This document shows, in pieces, positions 7,888 to 17,231 of a DNA stretch of 64,000 bases. A program made the translations under genes and the position numbers. The DNA is from Pseudonocardiales bacterium (GTDB lineage: Bacteria > Actinomycetota > Actinomycetes > Mycobacteriales > Pseudonocardiaceae). The stretch lies in contig JAFAPC010000049.1 in assembly GCA_019247305.1 (NCBI GenBank), positions 1 to 64,000 on the forward strand, written 5' to 3'. The number at the start of each line of letters is the position of its first letter. Position 1 is the first letter of the stretch. The notes under the pieces were generated by a model. That model made no database searches, was not told the DNA's origin, and saw only the letters and a program-made list of their open reading frames with translations.

Positions 7888-9476
7888 GACGCGGCCGCCA
7901 GGTGCGGGGCGGGGATGGGCACCCCGGAGCGATCCAGTAGCCACAGCAGCGGCCGGGCGGGTGAGGTGGGGTTGGTCCAGCCCGCCGGGTCGGTCGCGGG
8001 CAGGCACGAGGAGACGAGGAAGTAGCGGACCGTGCCGAAGTCCCGGGCGGCGCCATCGAGCAGGTTGCCCAGCCCCTTGCCGCGCAGCCAGCGCTCAAGC
8101 TCGGCTGAGCCCACCTCGGGGTGCAGGCCGGTGGCGGGGGGAAGACCGAGCAGCAGGTCGGCCTTCACCACGGCGACGGCCAGCGGCATGCGCCGCAGCG
8201 GGATGCCCTGGTCGCGTAGGGACTGCGCGGTGAGCTGATAGGACTGTTCTGGATGCATCAGAGCCGGTGCTGCCGCAGCCAGGCGTGCGGCGAGGACCCC
8301 GGTGAGGTCGTCTGCGACGGCGGGTACCGAGAACGGGTCGAGCACGAACACCAGGCCCTGGGCGTCGTCGAGGAAGCGCAGCTCTTGGTGCTGCTCGCGG
8401 TCGCTAAAGAACTCCCCGGCCGCGTCGAACAGGTGCAGCAGCGCCTCGCGGCGCGCCGCGGTGAGCCGGACGGTGATGGCTGCCGGTGGCCGGTCAGCGG
8501 CGGTCTTGGTGGTCTGCATCCCGGAAGCCACTACCGCGGTGGCGTCCTGGAAGGTGTCCTCGCTCTCCGGCCCAACCGGGCGCAGCGAGGCACCGGCTGC
8601 GCTCAGGTATCCCTCGAGCGCGACCAGGCCGGCGAGCACCAGTCGGGTCTTGCCGGCTGAGGGGGGTCCGAACACCGGGATCAGCACGTCGGTCAGCACG
8701 GCCGCCCCGGCGCGCAGCGCCCGGTCGCAGTGCTGGCACACCGGCACCCACCCGGTCGCGGCCTGCAGGACGGTGGTCGGCAGCAGGGACCCGCACGCGC
8801 ACCGGCGGGCCAGGGCGCCGAGGCGGCCGGCCCGGATGTCGTGGTGGGTCTGGCCGCACCCGCAGCGGTAGGCCGGCAGCCGGTTGCGGTAGTTGCAGCC
8901 GGAGTAGTGGCAGGTGGCCTTCGCCCCGCGTAGCACGCGGACGCCCAGGTCCACCCCCCGCAGCAGGCCGACCAAAGCCAACCAGCCCAACCAGGCGAGA
9001 CCCAGCACCACCCCGAGCAGGGCGCAGACGGTCACGGCACCCACGACGGCACCCACGGTCAGCGCCCCGGCCCCCGCCAACGGCAGCAGCAGCAGCGGCC
9101 AGAAGAACAGCATCGCCGGCTCGTGATGGACGAATCCGGCCAGCAACCCCCACACTCGGGTCACCGCGTGGGCGGTGTGCTCCAACACCGCGCCGAGGTC
9201 GACCCGGCTTTGGGCGAACAGGTAGTTCGGCCACCCGCGGTCGCGCGCGAAGCTCGACGTCAGCTGCGGCAGCCGCGTCGCAAGCTCAGCTGGGGTGAGC
9301 GTCGGGGCCGCCAGGTTCCCGACTCCCAGCAGCGTCCCGGTCGCCACCACGATCACCAGGAGCACGCCGATCCCGCCCCCGCCCAGCACCACAAAAGGCC
9401 AGGCAGGACCGACCAGGTAGACGAGAGCGAGGTAGCAGAACGCGCCGTACAGGGCGATGCCGATGAAGGCAGGCAT
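7884..9476 (-). CDS. Membrane-anchored double-GTPase (DO-GTPase2-like) with zinc ribbons
   Basis: A 530-residue protein. Residues 1-55 and about 120-175 are hydrophobic and form roughly four membrane helices. Residues about 189-250 carry Cys pairs typical of zinc ribbons (CHYSGC, CGCG, CACG, CQHC). A TRAFAC-type GTPase follows, with Walker A GPPSAGKT near 270-277 and a Walker B/switch LFDAAGEFF near 349-357. A strand ending in AVAVVKADLLLGL provides the [NT]KxD-like base-recognition position. This is the layout of membrane-anchored DO-GTPases in biological-conflict operons. The start lies 3 bp after the GAP1 stop. The C-terminus YFLVSSCLP...PLLWLLDRSGVPIP matches the soluble GTPase of the operon, so the two are paralogues. 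Confidence 0.8.
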   Translation of the reverse strand: MPAFIGIALYGAFCYLALVYLVGPAWPFVVLGGGGIGVLLVIVVATGTLLGVGNLAAPTLTPAELATRLPQLTSSFARDRGWPNYLFAQSRVDLGAVLEHTAHAVTRVWGLLAGFVHHEPAMLFFWPLLLLPLAGAGALTVGAVVGAVTVCALLGVVLGLAWLGWLALVGLLRGVDLGVRVLRGAKATCHYSGCNYRNRLPAYRCGCGQTHHDIRAGRLGALARRCACGSLLPTTVLQAATGWVPVCQHCDRALRAGAAVLTDVLIPVFGPPSAGKTRLVLAGLVALEGYLSAAGASLRPVGPESEDTFQDATAVVASGMQTTKTAADRPPAAITVRLTAARREALLHLFDAAGEFFSDREQHQELRFLDDAQGLVFVLDPFSVPAVADDLTGVLAARLAAAAPALMHPEQSYQLTAQSLRDQGIPLRRMPLAVAVVKADLLLGLPPATGLHPEVGSAELERWLRGKGLGNLLDGAARDFGTVRYFLVSSCLPATDPAGWTNPTSPARPLLWLLDRSGVPIPAPHLAAAS

Positions 9477-9479
9477 GGC

Positions 9480-11648
9480 TCACTCGCCGCCCTTCCCGGA
9501 TGACCCGGATGACCCGGACGACCCAGAGGGCCCAGACGACCCGGAGACCCGGCCCGATCCCGCGCGGGATCGGCGGCGCAGGCTCCAGCGGCGGGGTGCC
9601 ACCTGGGATACCTGCTCCGGGCGCTCGGGCCCACTGCTGCCGCGGGTGGTGCGCAGCTGCGCCAGCTGCGCCAGCTGCGCCAGCGGCGGCGGCACCGGGT
9701 GCCCCCGCTGGGAGAGCTGCTCCATCGCCTGCTGGGCTTGCGCCGGCAGAGCCGGCTCGGCCGCCAGCACCGCGCACAACCGGGTGCAGACCTCGGGGGT
9801 GAACGTCCGGTTGCCCACCAGGCCCACCAGGCCCACGAGGCCCACCAGGAACTCGGTCGCTTCCGCGACCTCCGGGGTTCGGGTGCCGAAGAGGATGTCC
9901 CAGGCCACGGTGCTGGGATGGGTGCCATCGGCGGCGCGCGCGAAGCACCACTCCTGGACGTCCCGCAGCAGCTGAGCGCGCCGGGAGCCCTCCAGATGCG
10001 CATAGGCCGCGGACATCACCATCACGTCCAGGTCATCGCCCGGGTCGTAGGCCGCCGGCCACAACGGCCGCCACCAGCGCGCGCAGATCGCCTCGCGGGC
10101 GGAGGTCTGCTGCGGACCGGCCGGGCTGGCTAGGGCTTCCCGCAGCACGTCGCGCACCCAGTCCAGCGCCTCCGGCGGGGCGGGCCAGCGCTCGGGGGCC
10201 ACGTCGGGGTCAGATTGCTGCACCCACCAGGCGGCGAAGGAGTACGCGGCGGCGCGGAAGTTCGCGGTGCGGGGTGCCGTGGCGTGCCGGTGGGCCACGG
10301 TGAGCAAGGCCGGAACCTGGTCGGGACGCGCCGTGCGCAGGGCCGTCTCGATCTCAGCGCGGCTGCGTGCCTGCTCCTGCACTGGACGCTCCAGCAGCGG
10401 CAGAGGCGCTAGCGCGGTGAGCCGCCGCAGCGCGGCCACCCCGTCGGCAGCGGCCAGGACCTCGCCGATCTCGGCGGTGAGCAGCTCATCCTGGATCTGG
10501 GCGGCCGCACCCACCCATCCGCGGGATCCGGCTGCGGTGGCCAGCGTGCGCAGCACGGGTGCGCGTGGACAGGCCTGGAGCACCGCCGTCAGGACCGGGT
10601 CGCGGGCGATGCGCAGCGCCTGCGGCGGCGCGCTCAACAACCAGTCCGCGACTTCCGCTGACCGCTCTCGCGTGCTCAGCCGCTCACCGGCGGCGACCAC
10701 GGCCGCGGCCAGGCGGTCCGCGCCGGTCGGCTCGCCGGGCGTCGTGGTGCTACCGGCCCGGGCTCGGGCGAACTGGCCGGCGAGCTCCACCGCGTCCAGG
10801 ACGTCGTAGGCGTCCTCAGCCAGCAGCCGGGGCACCCAGAAACCCGCGGTGGCGGTGGGCGCCACGGCGGTGTGCCGGCCCCGGTCCAGGTCAAAGACCG
10901 CGAACCCGCTGCTGGCTGCGGTGTCCGCCCACCGCCCGGCCCACTCCGGGTGCAGCGCGATGATGTCGTGCTGGCCGTACTGACCGTCCGCCACGAAGAT
11001 CTTGAAGCTGACGTGCAGCGCCTGCGGCTGGGGCAGCAGCAGAGTCGCCGCAGCGATCCAGCACGCGGCCTCCTCAGGGTCGGCGCTCACGAGCACCACG
11101 GTGCGCCGGTGCTCGGGGTCGGTCAGCTGCTGGATCGCGGAGAGCAGCGCGATCAGCCGCTCCGTGCCGCCCTCGGCGGCCCGCACCCGGTCGCGCACGG
11201 TCTCGGCGTCCAACGGCCCCGGCACCGGGTGGGCCGCCAGCTCGTCGAGTTCGGTATCCGGGGCGGGGGCGAGCGCCCACCACGGGGCACCCCACAGCTG
11301 CGCGGGCCGCACCGAGCCGTAGTCGGCGGAATCGCGGGTGACGATCGCGTGGGTGAACTGGTTGCCCTCGCGGGTGCCGTTCGCCTCCTGGCCGAGGTAG
11401 CGTCCAGCCGCGGTCACGAACACCCCTCCCTCGGCGGTGTGCGCCAGCGACGGCGGGTAGTCGGCGACCGGTCGGCGACGGCGCATCCACATCACCGGGG
11501 GCTCATAGAGCGCGGTGCGCTGCACCAGCGGCATGGCTTCGGCGGCCAGGCCCGCTGAGACGGCCTGAAACTGGAACCCGGCCCCACCCCCCAAACCTTG
11601 CCCCGGTCGGCAATCGGTGTAGTAGAGCGAGCCGAACCGGCCGCTCAC
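9480..11648 (-). CDS. GTPase-associated protein 1 (GAP1-like)
   Basis: A 722-residue protein. The N-terminus (FGSLYYTDCRPGQGLGGGAG, then GNQFTHAIVTRD and RPAQLWGAPWW) is the signature of the GAP1 N-terminal domain found next to DO-GTPases. A helical middle and C-terminal region follows. The tail is low complexity (Gly/Ser from about residue 700) and encoded by 9-bp tandem repeats, as are internal Leu-Val-Gly and Leu-Ala-Gln repeats. GTG 11648 overlaps the upstream stop (GTGA), so it is translationally coupled to the soluble GTPase. The family is known only from comparative genomics; it is thought to act with the GTPase as a sensor or scaffold. Confidence 0.8.
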   Translation of the reverse strand: MSGRFGSLYYTDCRPGQGLGGGAGFQFQAVSAGLAAEAMPLVQRTALYEPPVMWMRRRRPVADYPPSLAHTAEGGVFVTAAGRYLGQEANGTREGNQFTHAIVTRDSADYGSVRPAQLWGAPWWALAPAPDTELDELAAHPVPGPLDAETVRDRVRAAEGGTERLIALLSAIQQLTDPEHRRTVVLVSADPEEAACWIAAATLLLPQPQALHVSFKIFVADGQYGQHDIIALHPEWAGRWADTAASSGFAVFDLDRGRHTAVAPTATAGFWVPRLLAEDAYDVLDAVELAGQFARARAGSTTTPGEPTGADRLAAAVVAAGERLSTRERSAEVADWLLSAPPQALRIARDPVLTAVLQACPRAPVLRTLATAAGSRGWVGAAAQIQDELLTAEIGEVLAAADGVAALRRLTALAPLPLLERPVQEQARSRAEIETALRTARPDQVPALLTVAHRHATAPRTANFRAAAYSFAAWWVQQSDPDVAPERWPAPPEALDWVRDVLREALASPAGPQQTSAREAICARWWRPLWPAAYDPGDDLDVMVMSAAYAHLEGSRRAQLLRDVQEWCFARAADGTHPSTVAWDILFGTRTPEVAEATEFLVGLVGLVGLVGNRTFTPEVCTRLCAVLAAEPALPAQAQQAMEQLSQRGHPVPPPLAQLAQLAQLRTTRGSSGPERPEQVSQVAPRRWSLRRRSRAGSGRVSGSSGPSGSSGSSGSSGKGGE
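9490..9849. repeat. Three 9-bp tandem repeat tracts inside the GAP1 gene
   Basis: Tracts at about 9490-9551 (Gly/Ser tail), 9651-9684 (Leu-Ala-Gln) and 9812-9849 (Leu-Val-Gly) repeat in units of nine bases, so copy-number changes keep the frame. They suggest slippage-driven length variation of linker segments. Confidence 0.7.
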
Positions 11649-12841
11649 CCGCGGCTCCGGTCAATCACCCCGAAGCTGCAAAGCAGCCACAGCAGGGGTT
11701 CCTCGACGCGGAAGGGCTGCACACCGCCTGCGTCGACCTCCTTGGCCGCGTAGTTGGGGGCCGCCCCCAGGGCGGAGACCGCGAAGTAGCGGAAGTTCGT
11801 GTAGTTGTGCCGCAGGTGCGCGTCAATGTCGTCGGCGCCGTACTCGTGCAGCAGGGCCCGGACGTGCTCGTGGGTGTCCTGGCCGGTGGCCTCGTCGTAG
11901 CCGGGCAGCGCCGGGGGCTTGGCCAGCAGTGGGTGGTTGCCGCCGAGCACCGGGAAGAAGGCGTCCATCTTCGCGAACACCACAGCTAACGGCACCTTGA
12001 CCCGCCGGCTCGCCTTGACCTGATGCGACACCCGCAGCAGCTCGGTGATCCGGGTGAGTACCTCCAGCGGGGGTTCGGCGTCCCGGACGACGAACTCGGG
12101 AACCTCGATGCGCTCCAGCGCACCGGGCAGCTGCCATGGGTCGAGCAGCAGGACCAGCCCGTTGGCCACGCCTAGGTAGGCCTGGGTGTGCACATGATCC
12201 TGGTGGGTGAGGTCTTCGCCGGCGGCATCGTAGAAGGAGAGCACCGTTGTGTCGAAGCTCTGCAAGCCCAGTCGGCGTTTGGGCTGGCGCCACTCGATGA
12301 CGACCGGTGGGCGCAGCCCGTTGCGGGCCCCCGCCGTCTGCTCGAACAGCCTGCCGTGCGTGAAAAGCTGCTCCTCGTAGTTCTCCAGCCACTGCCGCGG
12401 TGACCCGGCGCCACCCTGCTGGTCCCCGCTCAGGCGGATATCGGCCTGGAACCGTCGCCGCACCGTGGTCCGCAACTCGTGGTGCAGCACCGACAGGTAA
12501 ACGGTCTTGCCCGCCCCCTTGCCGCCGACCATCCCGACCAGTGGGCTGCGGCTTTCGGCGAACGTGGAGGACAGCGGGGTGTGGCAGACGGGGCAGGCTC
12601 GCACGCCCGTGGGGCCGCCGCAGTGCGGGCAGGCCGCTTGGCGGGCGCGGGCGGGCAGCCCCCGCTGATCCGGCAGGAAGGTCGGGTAGGCCGTGGTGCG
12701 CACATTCGTCAGCTGCTGGCGGCGCTCATCTTCCCGCTTGGCGCAGCGCGCCCCACCCGGTACGCCCCGCCCGAGGCACTGGTAGGCCAACTGACCCTGG
12801 TTGATCAGGTGGTAGCAGTACGGGCAGGCGACGGTGGCCAT
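11645..12841 (-). CDS. Soluble double-GTPase (DO-GTPase2-like) with zinc ribbons
   Basis: A 398-residue protein. The N-terminus has a CPYC pair and residues 71-86 hold CPHC...CPVC, a double zinc ribbon. The GTPase domain follows, with Walker A GGKGAGKT at about 106-113 and a switch/Walker B FYDAAGED. A LAVVFAKMDAFFPVL strand supplies the KxD base-recognition motif. Unlike its paralogue in the same operon it has no membrane helices. ATG 12841 is used because MATVACPYCY starts the zinc ribbon; it lies 2 bp after the upstream stop. Likely a nucleotide-controlled switch for the GAP1 and FN3 partners (inference). Confidence 0.85.
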   Translation of the reverse strand: MATVACPYCYHLINQGQLAYQCLGRGVPGGARCAKREDERRQQLTNVRTTAYPTFLPDQRGLPARARQAACPHCGGPTGVRACPVCHTPLSSTFAESRSPLVGMVGGKGAGKTVYLSVLHHELRTTVRRRFQADIRLSGDQQGGAGSPRQWLENYEEQLFTHGRLFEQTAGARNGLRPPVVIEWRQPKRRLGLQSFDTTVLSFYDAAGEDLTHQDHVHTQAYLGVANGLVLLLDPWQLPGALERIEVPEFVVRDAEPPLEVLTRITELLRVSHQVKASRRVKVPLAVVFAKMDAFFPVLGGNHPLLAKPPALPGYDEATGQDTHEHVRALLHEYGADDIDAHLRHNYTNFRYFAVSALGAAPNYAAKEVDAGGVQPFRVEEPLLWLLCSFGVIDRSRG

Positions 12842-12843
12842 TC

Positions 12844-15510
12844 TCACGACACTTTCAACTGGCCCAGCGGCGGGTCGAGGAGCAGGGCAGGCGCGGGCTC
12901 GGCGAGGAAACACCGCAGCCAGTAGGGTTTACGCAACCGGGGGACGGGGGCCTCCAGCACCACCGGCACCTCGGGGTCGATCACCACCGGGCGCCGCAGC
13001 AGCTCCACCCCCGCCTCGGGCGAGGCTGGCAGGGCGTGCCCAACCGCCGCCACGATGATCAGTGTGACGCCCGCGACGGGACGGGCGCCGCAGAGCGTCA
13101 CCACGCACCGCAGCCCACCCAGGAGACGGTGGCCGCAACGGCGCAGCTGGTAGGTCAGCTCCGGGGGCCGCTGCTCAACCAGCACCGAGGCCGTGGCGGA
13201 GCGGCTTTCGCCGCTCTCGCTCAGCAGCACCGCGTTCACCTCCACGCGCGGGGTTCCCGGGGCAGCGCGCAGCTGGCAGCCGCCCTCCTCGCGGTACTGC
13301 TGGCGGGTGATCCGGCGCCCGCCGCCGGCCCACTGCACATCGGCGGCCCCGGCCTGCTCCGGCCAGCGCCAGGTGACGCGGACGTCCTCGCCGAAGCGCT
13401 GCGCCCGCAGCTGGCGCACGGGATCGAGCAGGTCCACGACGGCGTCCTGGCCGCGAAGGGCACCGCCTGCGCCGAGGGTGAACGGCACGCAGTAGGAGCG
13501 ACCGGGCGGCATCGGCGCGAGCAGAGTCCTGGACTCACCCTTTTCGGTGAGCGTGCCGTCGAGCTCCACCCCGTAGCCCGCCAGCTCCGCCAGCGCCACC
13601 ACCTGGCCATACTCCCACGGGCAGGGACGGGCGCAGCGCCGGATGACGATCTCGCTGCCGGGGCGCTGCGACCAGGACAGCCGCACCCCCAGGCCCACGC
13701 CAGCGGCCGGGGTGGCCCGCAGCGCGGCCAGCGGCCGGGCGGGTGGGCGGGTTGCGCCACGCACCACAACGGGTGCTGAACGCAGCGGCGCGCCCCCGCC
13801 GGGGGGCGGGTAGCAGGCGCGGAGCGTGTAGCAGTACTGCATGCCATCCACCGCGCTCGCGTCGCGGAACGCGCGGTTGCGCTGCACCACCACCGGCTCG
13901 CCAGGGCACTCGGGGACGCCTGCGCTGCGGTGGACCTCCACCGCCAGGACCTCAGGGTGCACCCGCCAGCGTCCGGTGATGACGTTGTTCCCGCCCTCGA
14001 TCACCACGTCGGTGACCGGTGGGACGACCTGCGCGACGGCGCAGACCGGGCGGGACCACTGCCCACCCGTGGTGCGCGCGAACACCGCGTAGTGCACCCG
14101 CCGCCCGACTGGAGGTGCCTCGTCGGCGCTCGAGCGCCGGGAGCGGACCGGGATCTCGTGGCCGTCCTCGACGTCGAGGGGTTCCCGATCCTCCCGGCGC
14201 AGCACCCGGACGGTGGTCTGCTCGCCGTGCTCGGGTGCCAGTCGCCAGCCGATGTGCACGCCGGTGCCCTGCGCGCTCACGGTGACCCCCTCGACCGGGG
14301 TGGTCGGCACCGTCGCGAGCTGCTCGGCCAGCCCAGGCAGGTCGGCGGCCAGCCGGAGCGCCTCGCGCAGCCGGGTGGCCGCCTGCCCCTCACGGCCGGC
14401 GCGGAGATCCGCTGCGGCGGCCCGGCGTAGGCTCTCCACCTGCTCGCGCTGGTGCGCTACGGCCTCGCGGGCCCGCTCACCCGGCGGGCCGTCCAGGGTG
14501 ATCGCGAGCTGTTGGGCGGCCAGCAGCCCTCCCCCCGCGAGCAGGCTGGTGACGGCCGCGAGCGGGTCACGGCGGGTGCCCGACTCCGCCGACTCCGCGA
14601 GCACACTCACCACGATCCGGCCCGCGTCCGCCTGGCGCAGCCCACTGCGGGTCAGCAGGGTGAACAAGGTGCGGGGCTGGGCGCCCTGGGCGTACGCCTC
14701 ACGCACCGGCTGTAGCAGGTGAAACAGGGCGAGCGCGGTGAGGTCGGTGCCATCCTTGGCCGCACTGACCAGGATGCCCACCGCTTCGCGCTGCGCGCGG
14801 GTCACCGGGCTGTCTGGTGCGGTGTCCAGCTCCGCGGCGCGCTGCTCGGCGACCTGCTGGGACAGCCCCACCTCTCGCCCCGGGGAAGGGGGGGTCACGG
14901 TGAAGGCGCCGAGCAGACCGAACGTGGACAGCTGCGGGAACAGCAGCCGCGGGATGCTGTCCACCCCGGCGGTGAGCAGTTTGGTGGTCAGGTTCTCCAG
15001 CCGGCCGCGCATCCCGGCCGTCTTCGGCAGCTCCAGGGGCTCAACGAGGCGCAGCCGCGCGCTCGCGGCGGCTTGGTCGATCTCGGCGTCGCCGAGGGTG
15101 GGATGCGCGGCGGCGGCGGCCCGCAGCTGGTTGCGGGTGATCACACCGAGCTCGCCGTGGCTGGCCCGCAGCAGCTCGGCCAACTCCGCGATCTGGCCGC
15201 CGAGCTGCTGGTGGTGGGTCTGCTGCCAGCTCCGCCACCACCGCGGGCTGGTGAGGTCCACGTTCTCGCGGCGGGTGAGCTCCTCGTGCTCGCGCAGCAG
15301 CTGCTGGCACACCAGGCCGGTCGGCCCGGCTTTGAGCGCCGCTTTGTTCCACACCCGGACCACATTGGCGATCCGCTCGCCCAAGGCGGCGTGGTCCATG
15401 GTGGCCTCGACGGCGTAGCGGGTCAGCAGATCGTCGGGAAGGTGCGGCAGGCGCCGACGCAGCGGCTTGAGGACCTGGTCCTCGTAGGCCCGGGGATCAA
15501 AATCGGCCAC
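12844..15510 (-). CDS. Large helical plus fibronectin-III-like protein of the GTPase/chaperone operon
   Basis: An 888-residue protein. Residues 1 to about 430 are mainly helical (for example AALGERIANVVRVWNKAALK and repeated Arg/Ala-rich helices). From about 430 onward there are at least three beta-sandwich repeats with FN3-like spacing (VHIGWRLAPEHGEQTTVRVL, GRRVHYAVFARTTGGQWSRP, VRLSWSQRPGSEIVIRRC). No signal peptide or membrane helix is seen, so it is probably cytoplasmic despite the FN3 repeats. The start lies 5 bp after the Hsp70 stop. It is likely a scaffold or target-recognition subunit handled by the neighbouring chaperone (inference). The FN3 call is by pattern only. Confidence 0.75.
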   Translation of the reverse strand: MADFDPRAYEDQVLKPLRRRLPHLPDDLLTRYAVEATMDHAALGERIANVVRVWNKAALKAGPTGLVCQQLLREHEELTRRENVDLTSPRWWRSWQQTHHQQLGGQIAELAELLRASHGELGVITRNQLRAAAAAHPTLGDAEIDQAAASARLRLVEPLELPKTAGMRGRLENLTTKLLTAGVDSIPRLLFPQLSTFGLLGAFTVTPPSPGREVGLSQQVAEQRAAELDTAPDSPVTRAQREAVGILVSAAKDGTDLTALALFHLLQPVREAYAQGAQPRTLFTLLTRSGLRQADAGRIVVSVLAESAESGTRRDPLAAVTSLLAGGGLLAAQQLAITLDGPPGERAREAVAHQREQVESLRRAAAADLRAGREGQAATRLREALRLAADLPGLAEQLATVPTTPVEGVTVSAQGTGVHIGWRLAPEHGEQTTVRVLRREDREPLDVEDGHEIPVRSRRSSADEAPPVGRRVHYAVFARTTGGQWSRPVCAVAQVVPPVTDVVIEGGNNVITGRWRVHPEVLAVEVHRSAGVPECPGEPVVVQRNRAFRDASAVDGMQYCYTLRACYPPPGGGAPLRSAPVVVRGATRPPARPLAALRATPAAGVGLGVRLSWSQRPGSEIVIRRCARPCPWEYGQVVALAELAGYGVELDGTLTEKGESRTLLAPMPPGRSYCVPFTLGAGGALRGQDAVVDLLDPVRQLRAQRFGEDVRVTWRWPEQAGAADVQWAGGGRRITRQQYREEGGCQLRAAPGTPRVEVNAVLLSESGESRSATASVLVEQRPPELTYQLRRCGHRLLGGLRCVVTLCGARPVAGVTLIIVAAVGHALPASPEAGVELLRRPVVIDPEVPVVLEAPVPRLRKPYWLRCFLAEPAPALLLDPPLGQLKVS

Positions 15511-15515
15511 CGGCG

Positions 15516-17231
15516 TCAGCTCGAGACCGAGATCGTGGAGACGGCGTCGATGGCCAGCCCGAGCTGCTCGGCGGACAAGCCGATCGTGACCGTGATGACG
15601 AGGTGCTTGCCGGTGCTGCGTTCGGTGGCCCGCAGCTGCAGCAGGCCGTCCTCGTCGATCGACATCACGATGTCGATGTTCGCCAGCTGCCCGACGGGCT
15701 GCGGCGGGATACCGGTGATCCGGCCACTGCCGTCGCTGAGCGGGTTGTTCGCCGAGAGCTCCTCGCTCACCACCGTGCCCGCCTGCTCATAGAGCTCGAT
15801 GAGGACCTCGGTCTGGGCGTGGTGGATGGTCTTGGCAGTGAACGTCCGGTCGCCGGTGGGTAGTGGATCGTTGGCGAACGCCAAGTGCTTGATGTAGTAC
15901 CGGTCGCGGTTGCTCAGGTCCAGTAGCTTCACCCCGAACGCCTTGGGCAGCACACTGCGGGTCTTCTTGCTGGAAAGCTGCTTCACGGTCTGCTCCGACA
16001 GGCCGTACTGGCGGGCCACGTCGGTGACGACCTGGGCCGCTGCCCGCTCCGCGTCGGCCTGGCTGCCGGCGTTCTCCTTGGCCTCCTGCTGCATCGTATA
16101 CACCACACGGGACAGCGCGAAGATCGCAGCGCCCCTGGCGACGGCCAGCTCCGGGTCGTGCAGCCTGGGGTCCCAGCCGAACTCCTTGGTCAGCCGGGCC
16201 GCCACCATCGGCATCCGGGTGGACCCGCCGACGAGCAGTACCTCATCGATCGTCGCGTCGGGGGCGCGCTCCCCCAAGGTGGTCAGCGTTCGGCGCACGA
16301 TCTCAATGGTCCGGTCCAGCAGGTCCACGGTCATCGTCTCGAACTCGGCCCGACTGACTTCGATGCGCGCCGCGGCACCGGCAAACCGCAGCTGCACCGG
16401 CCGGCTTTCCTGCACTGACAGCTGTTTTTTCACCTCCTCAGCCTTGTTCGCGACCTCCTGGAGGAACTCGGCGTCGTCCTCCGGGGACTCCGCGGGGCGG
16501 GCTTGGGCGACGAACCGCTCCAGCAGGTGGTCCCGCAGGCGGGCGTCCCAGTCCGCGCCGCCCAGGTTGGTGTCTCCATCGGTGCAGATGACCGTGATCT
16601 CGCTGGCGCCCACCTGAATCACGGTGGTGTCGAACGTGCCGCCGCCCAGGTCGTAGACGAGGACGGTTTTGTCGGCTCCGCCCTTGGTCAGGTCGTAGTG
16701 CACGGCGGCGGCCACCGGCTCGGGCAGGATGCCGACGACATCAAGCCCCGCGATCAGGCCGGCTTTGTTCGTGGCCTCTTTCTGCCGCGCCCCGAAGTAC
16801 GCCGGCACGGTGATCACCACCTGCTCAACGGGGCCGTCGGTGTAGCTTGCGGCGTCGGCGGCCAGCCGGCGCAGGATCAGCGCCGAGATCGACTCCGGGG
16901 TATAGATCTTGCCGTGGAATTCGTACTCTTTGTTCTCGCCCATCTGCCGTTTGATCAGGCTCACGACGCTGTCGGCGTCAATGAACGCCGACTGCTTGGC
17001 CGACTCCCCGACCACGACGTTCGTGGGCGTCTCGAATTGCACGACCGACGGGGTGATCTCGGAGTTGGTGTCGTTGCGGCACACCGTGGGCCGCCCGGTC
17101 TCGTCGATGTAGGCGATCGCCGAGTAGGTAGTACCCAGGTCGATGCCAAAGACCCGACCCGCCCCCTTAACCCCCCCGTCGGCGCGTCCCCTGGCGCCCT
17201 CCCCAGCGCGCCCCTCAACGCCTTCAGCCAT
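15516..17231 (-). CDS. Hsp70 (DnaK-like) chaperone lacking the C-terminal lid
   Basis: A 571-residue protein. The nucleotide-binding domain is complete: phosphate-1 loop FGIDLGTTYSAIAYID, phosphate-2 DLGGGTFDTTVIQ, and the adenosine segment LLVGGSTRMPMVA. A beta-sandwich substrate-binding domain follows (DILL-type region LGVKLLDLSNRD through ITGIPPQPVGQLANIDIVMS). The protein stops soon after it, so the helical lid of housekeeping DnaK is missing. The first 25 residues are a Gly/Glu/Arg-rich extension. ATG 17231 overlaps the end of the GrpE-like gene by 8 bp. A dedicated Hsp70 coupled to GrpE and GTPases suggests a specialised client rather than general proteostasis. Confidence 0.9.
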   Translation of the reverse strand: MAEGVEGRAGEGARGRADGGVKGAGRVFGIDLGTTYSAIAYIDETGRPTVCRNDTNSEITPSVVQFETPTNVVVGESAKQSAFIDADSVVSLIKRQMGENKEYEFHGKIYTPESISALILRRLAADAASYTDGPVEQVVITVPAYFGARQKEATNKAGLIAGLDVVGILPEPVAAAVHYDLTKGGADKTVLVYDLGGGTFDTTVIQVGASEITVICTDGDTNLGGADWDARLRDHLLERFVAQARPAESPEDDAEFLQEVANKAEEVKKQLSVQESRPVQLRFAGAAARIEVSRAEFETMTVDLLDRTIEIVRRTLTTLGERAPDATIDEVLLVGGSTRMPMVAARLTKEFGWDPRLHDPELAVARGAAIFALSRVVYTMQQEAKENAGSQADAERAAAQVVTDVARQYGLSEQTVKQLSSKKTRSVLPKAFGVKLLDLSNRDRYYIKHLAFANDPLPTGDRTFTAKTIHHAQTEVLIELYEQAGTVVSEELSANNPLSDGSGRITGIPPQPVGQLANIDIVMSIDEDGLLQLRATERSTGKHLVITVTIGLSAEQLGLAIDAVSTISVSS

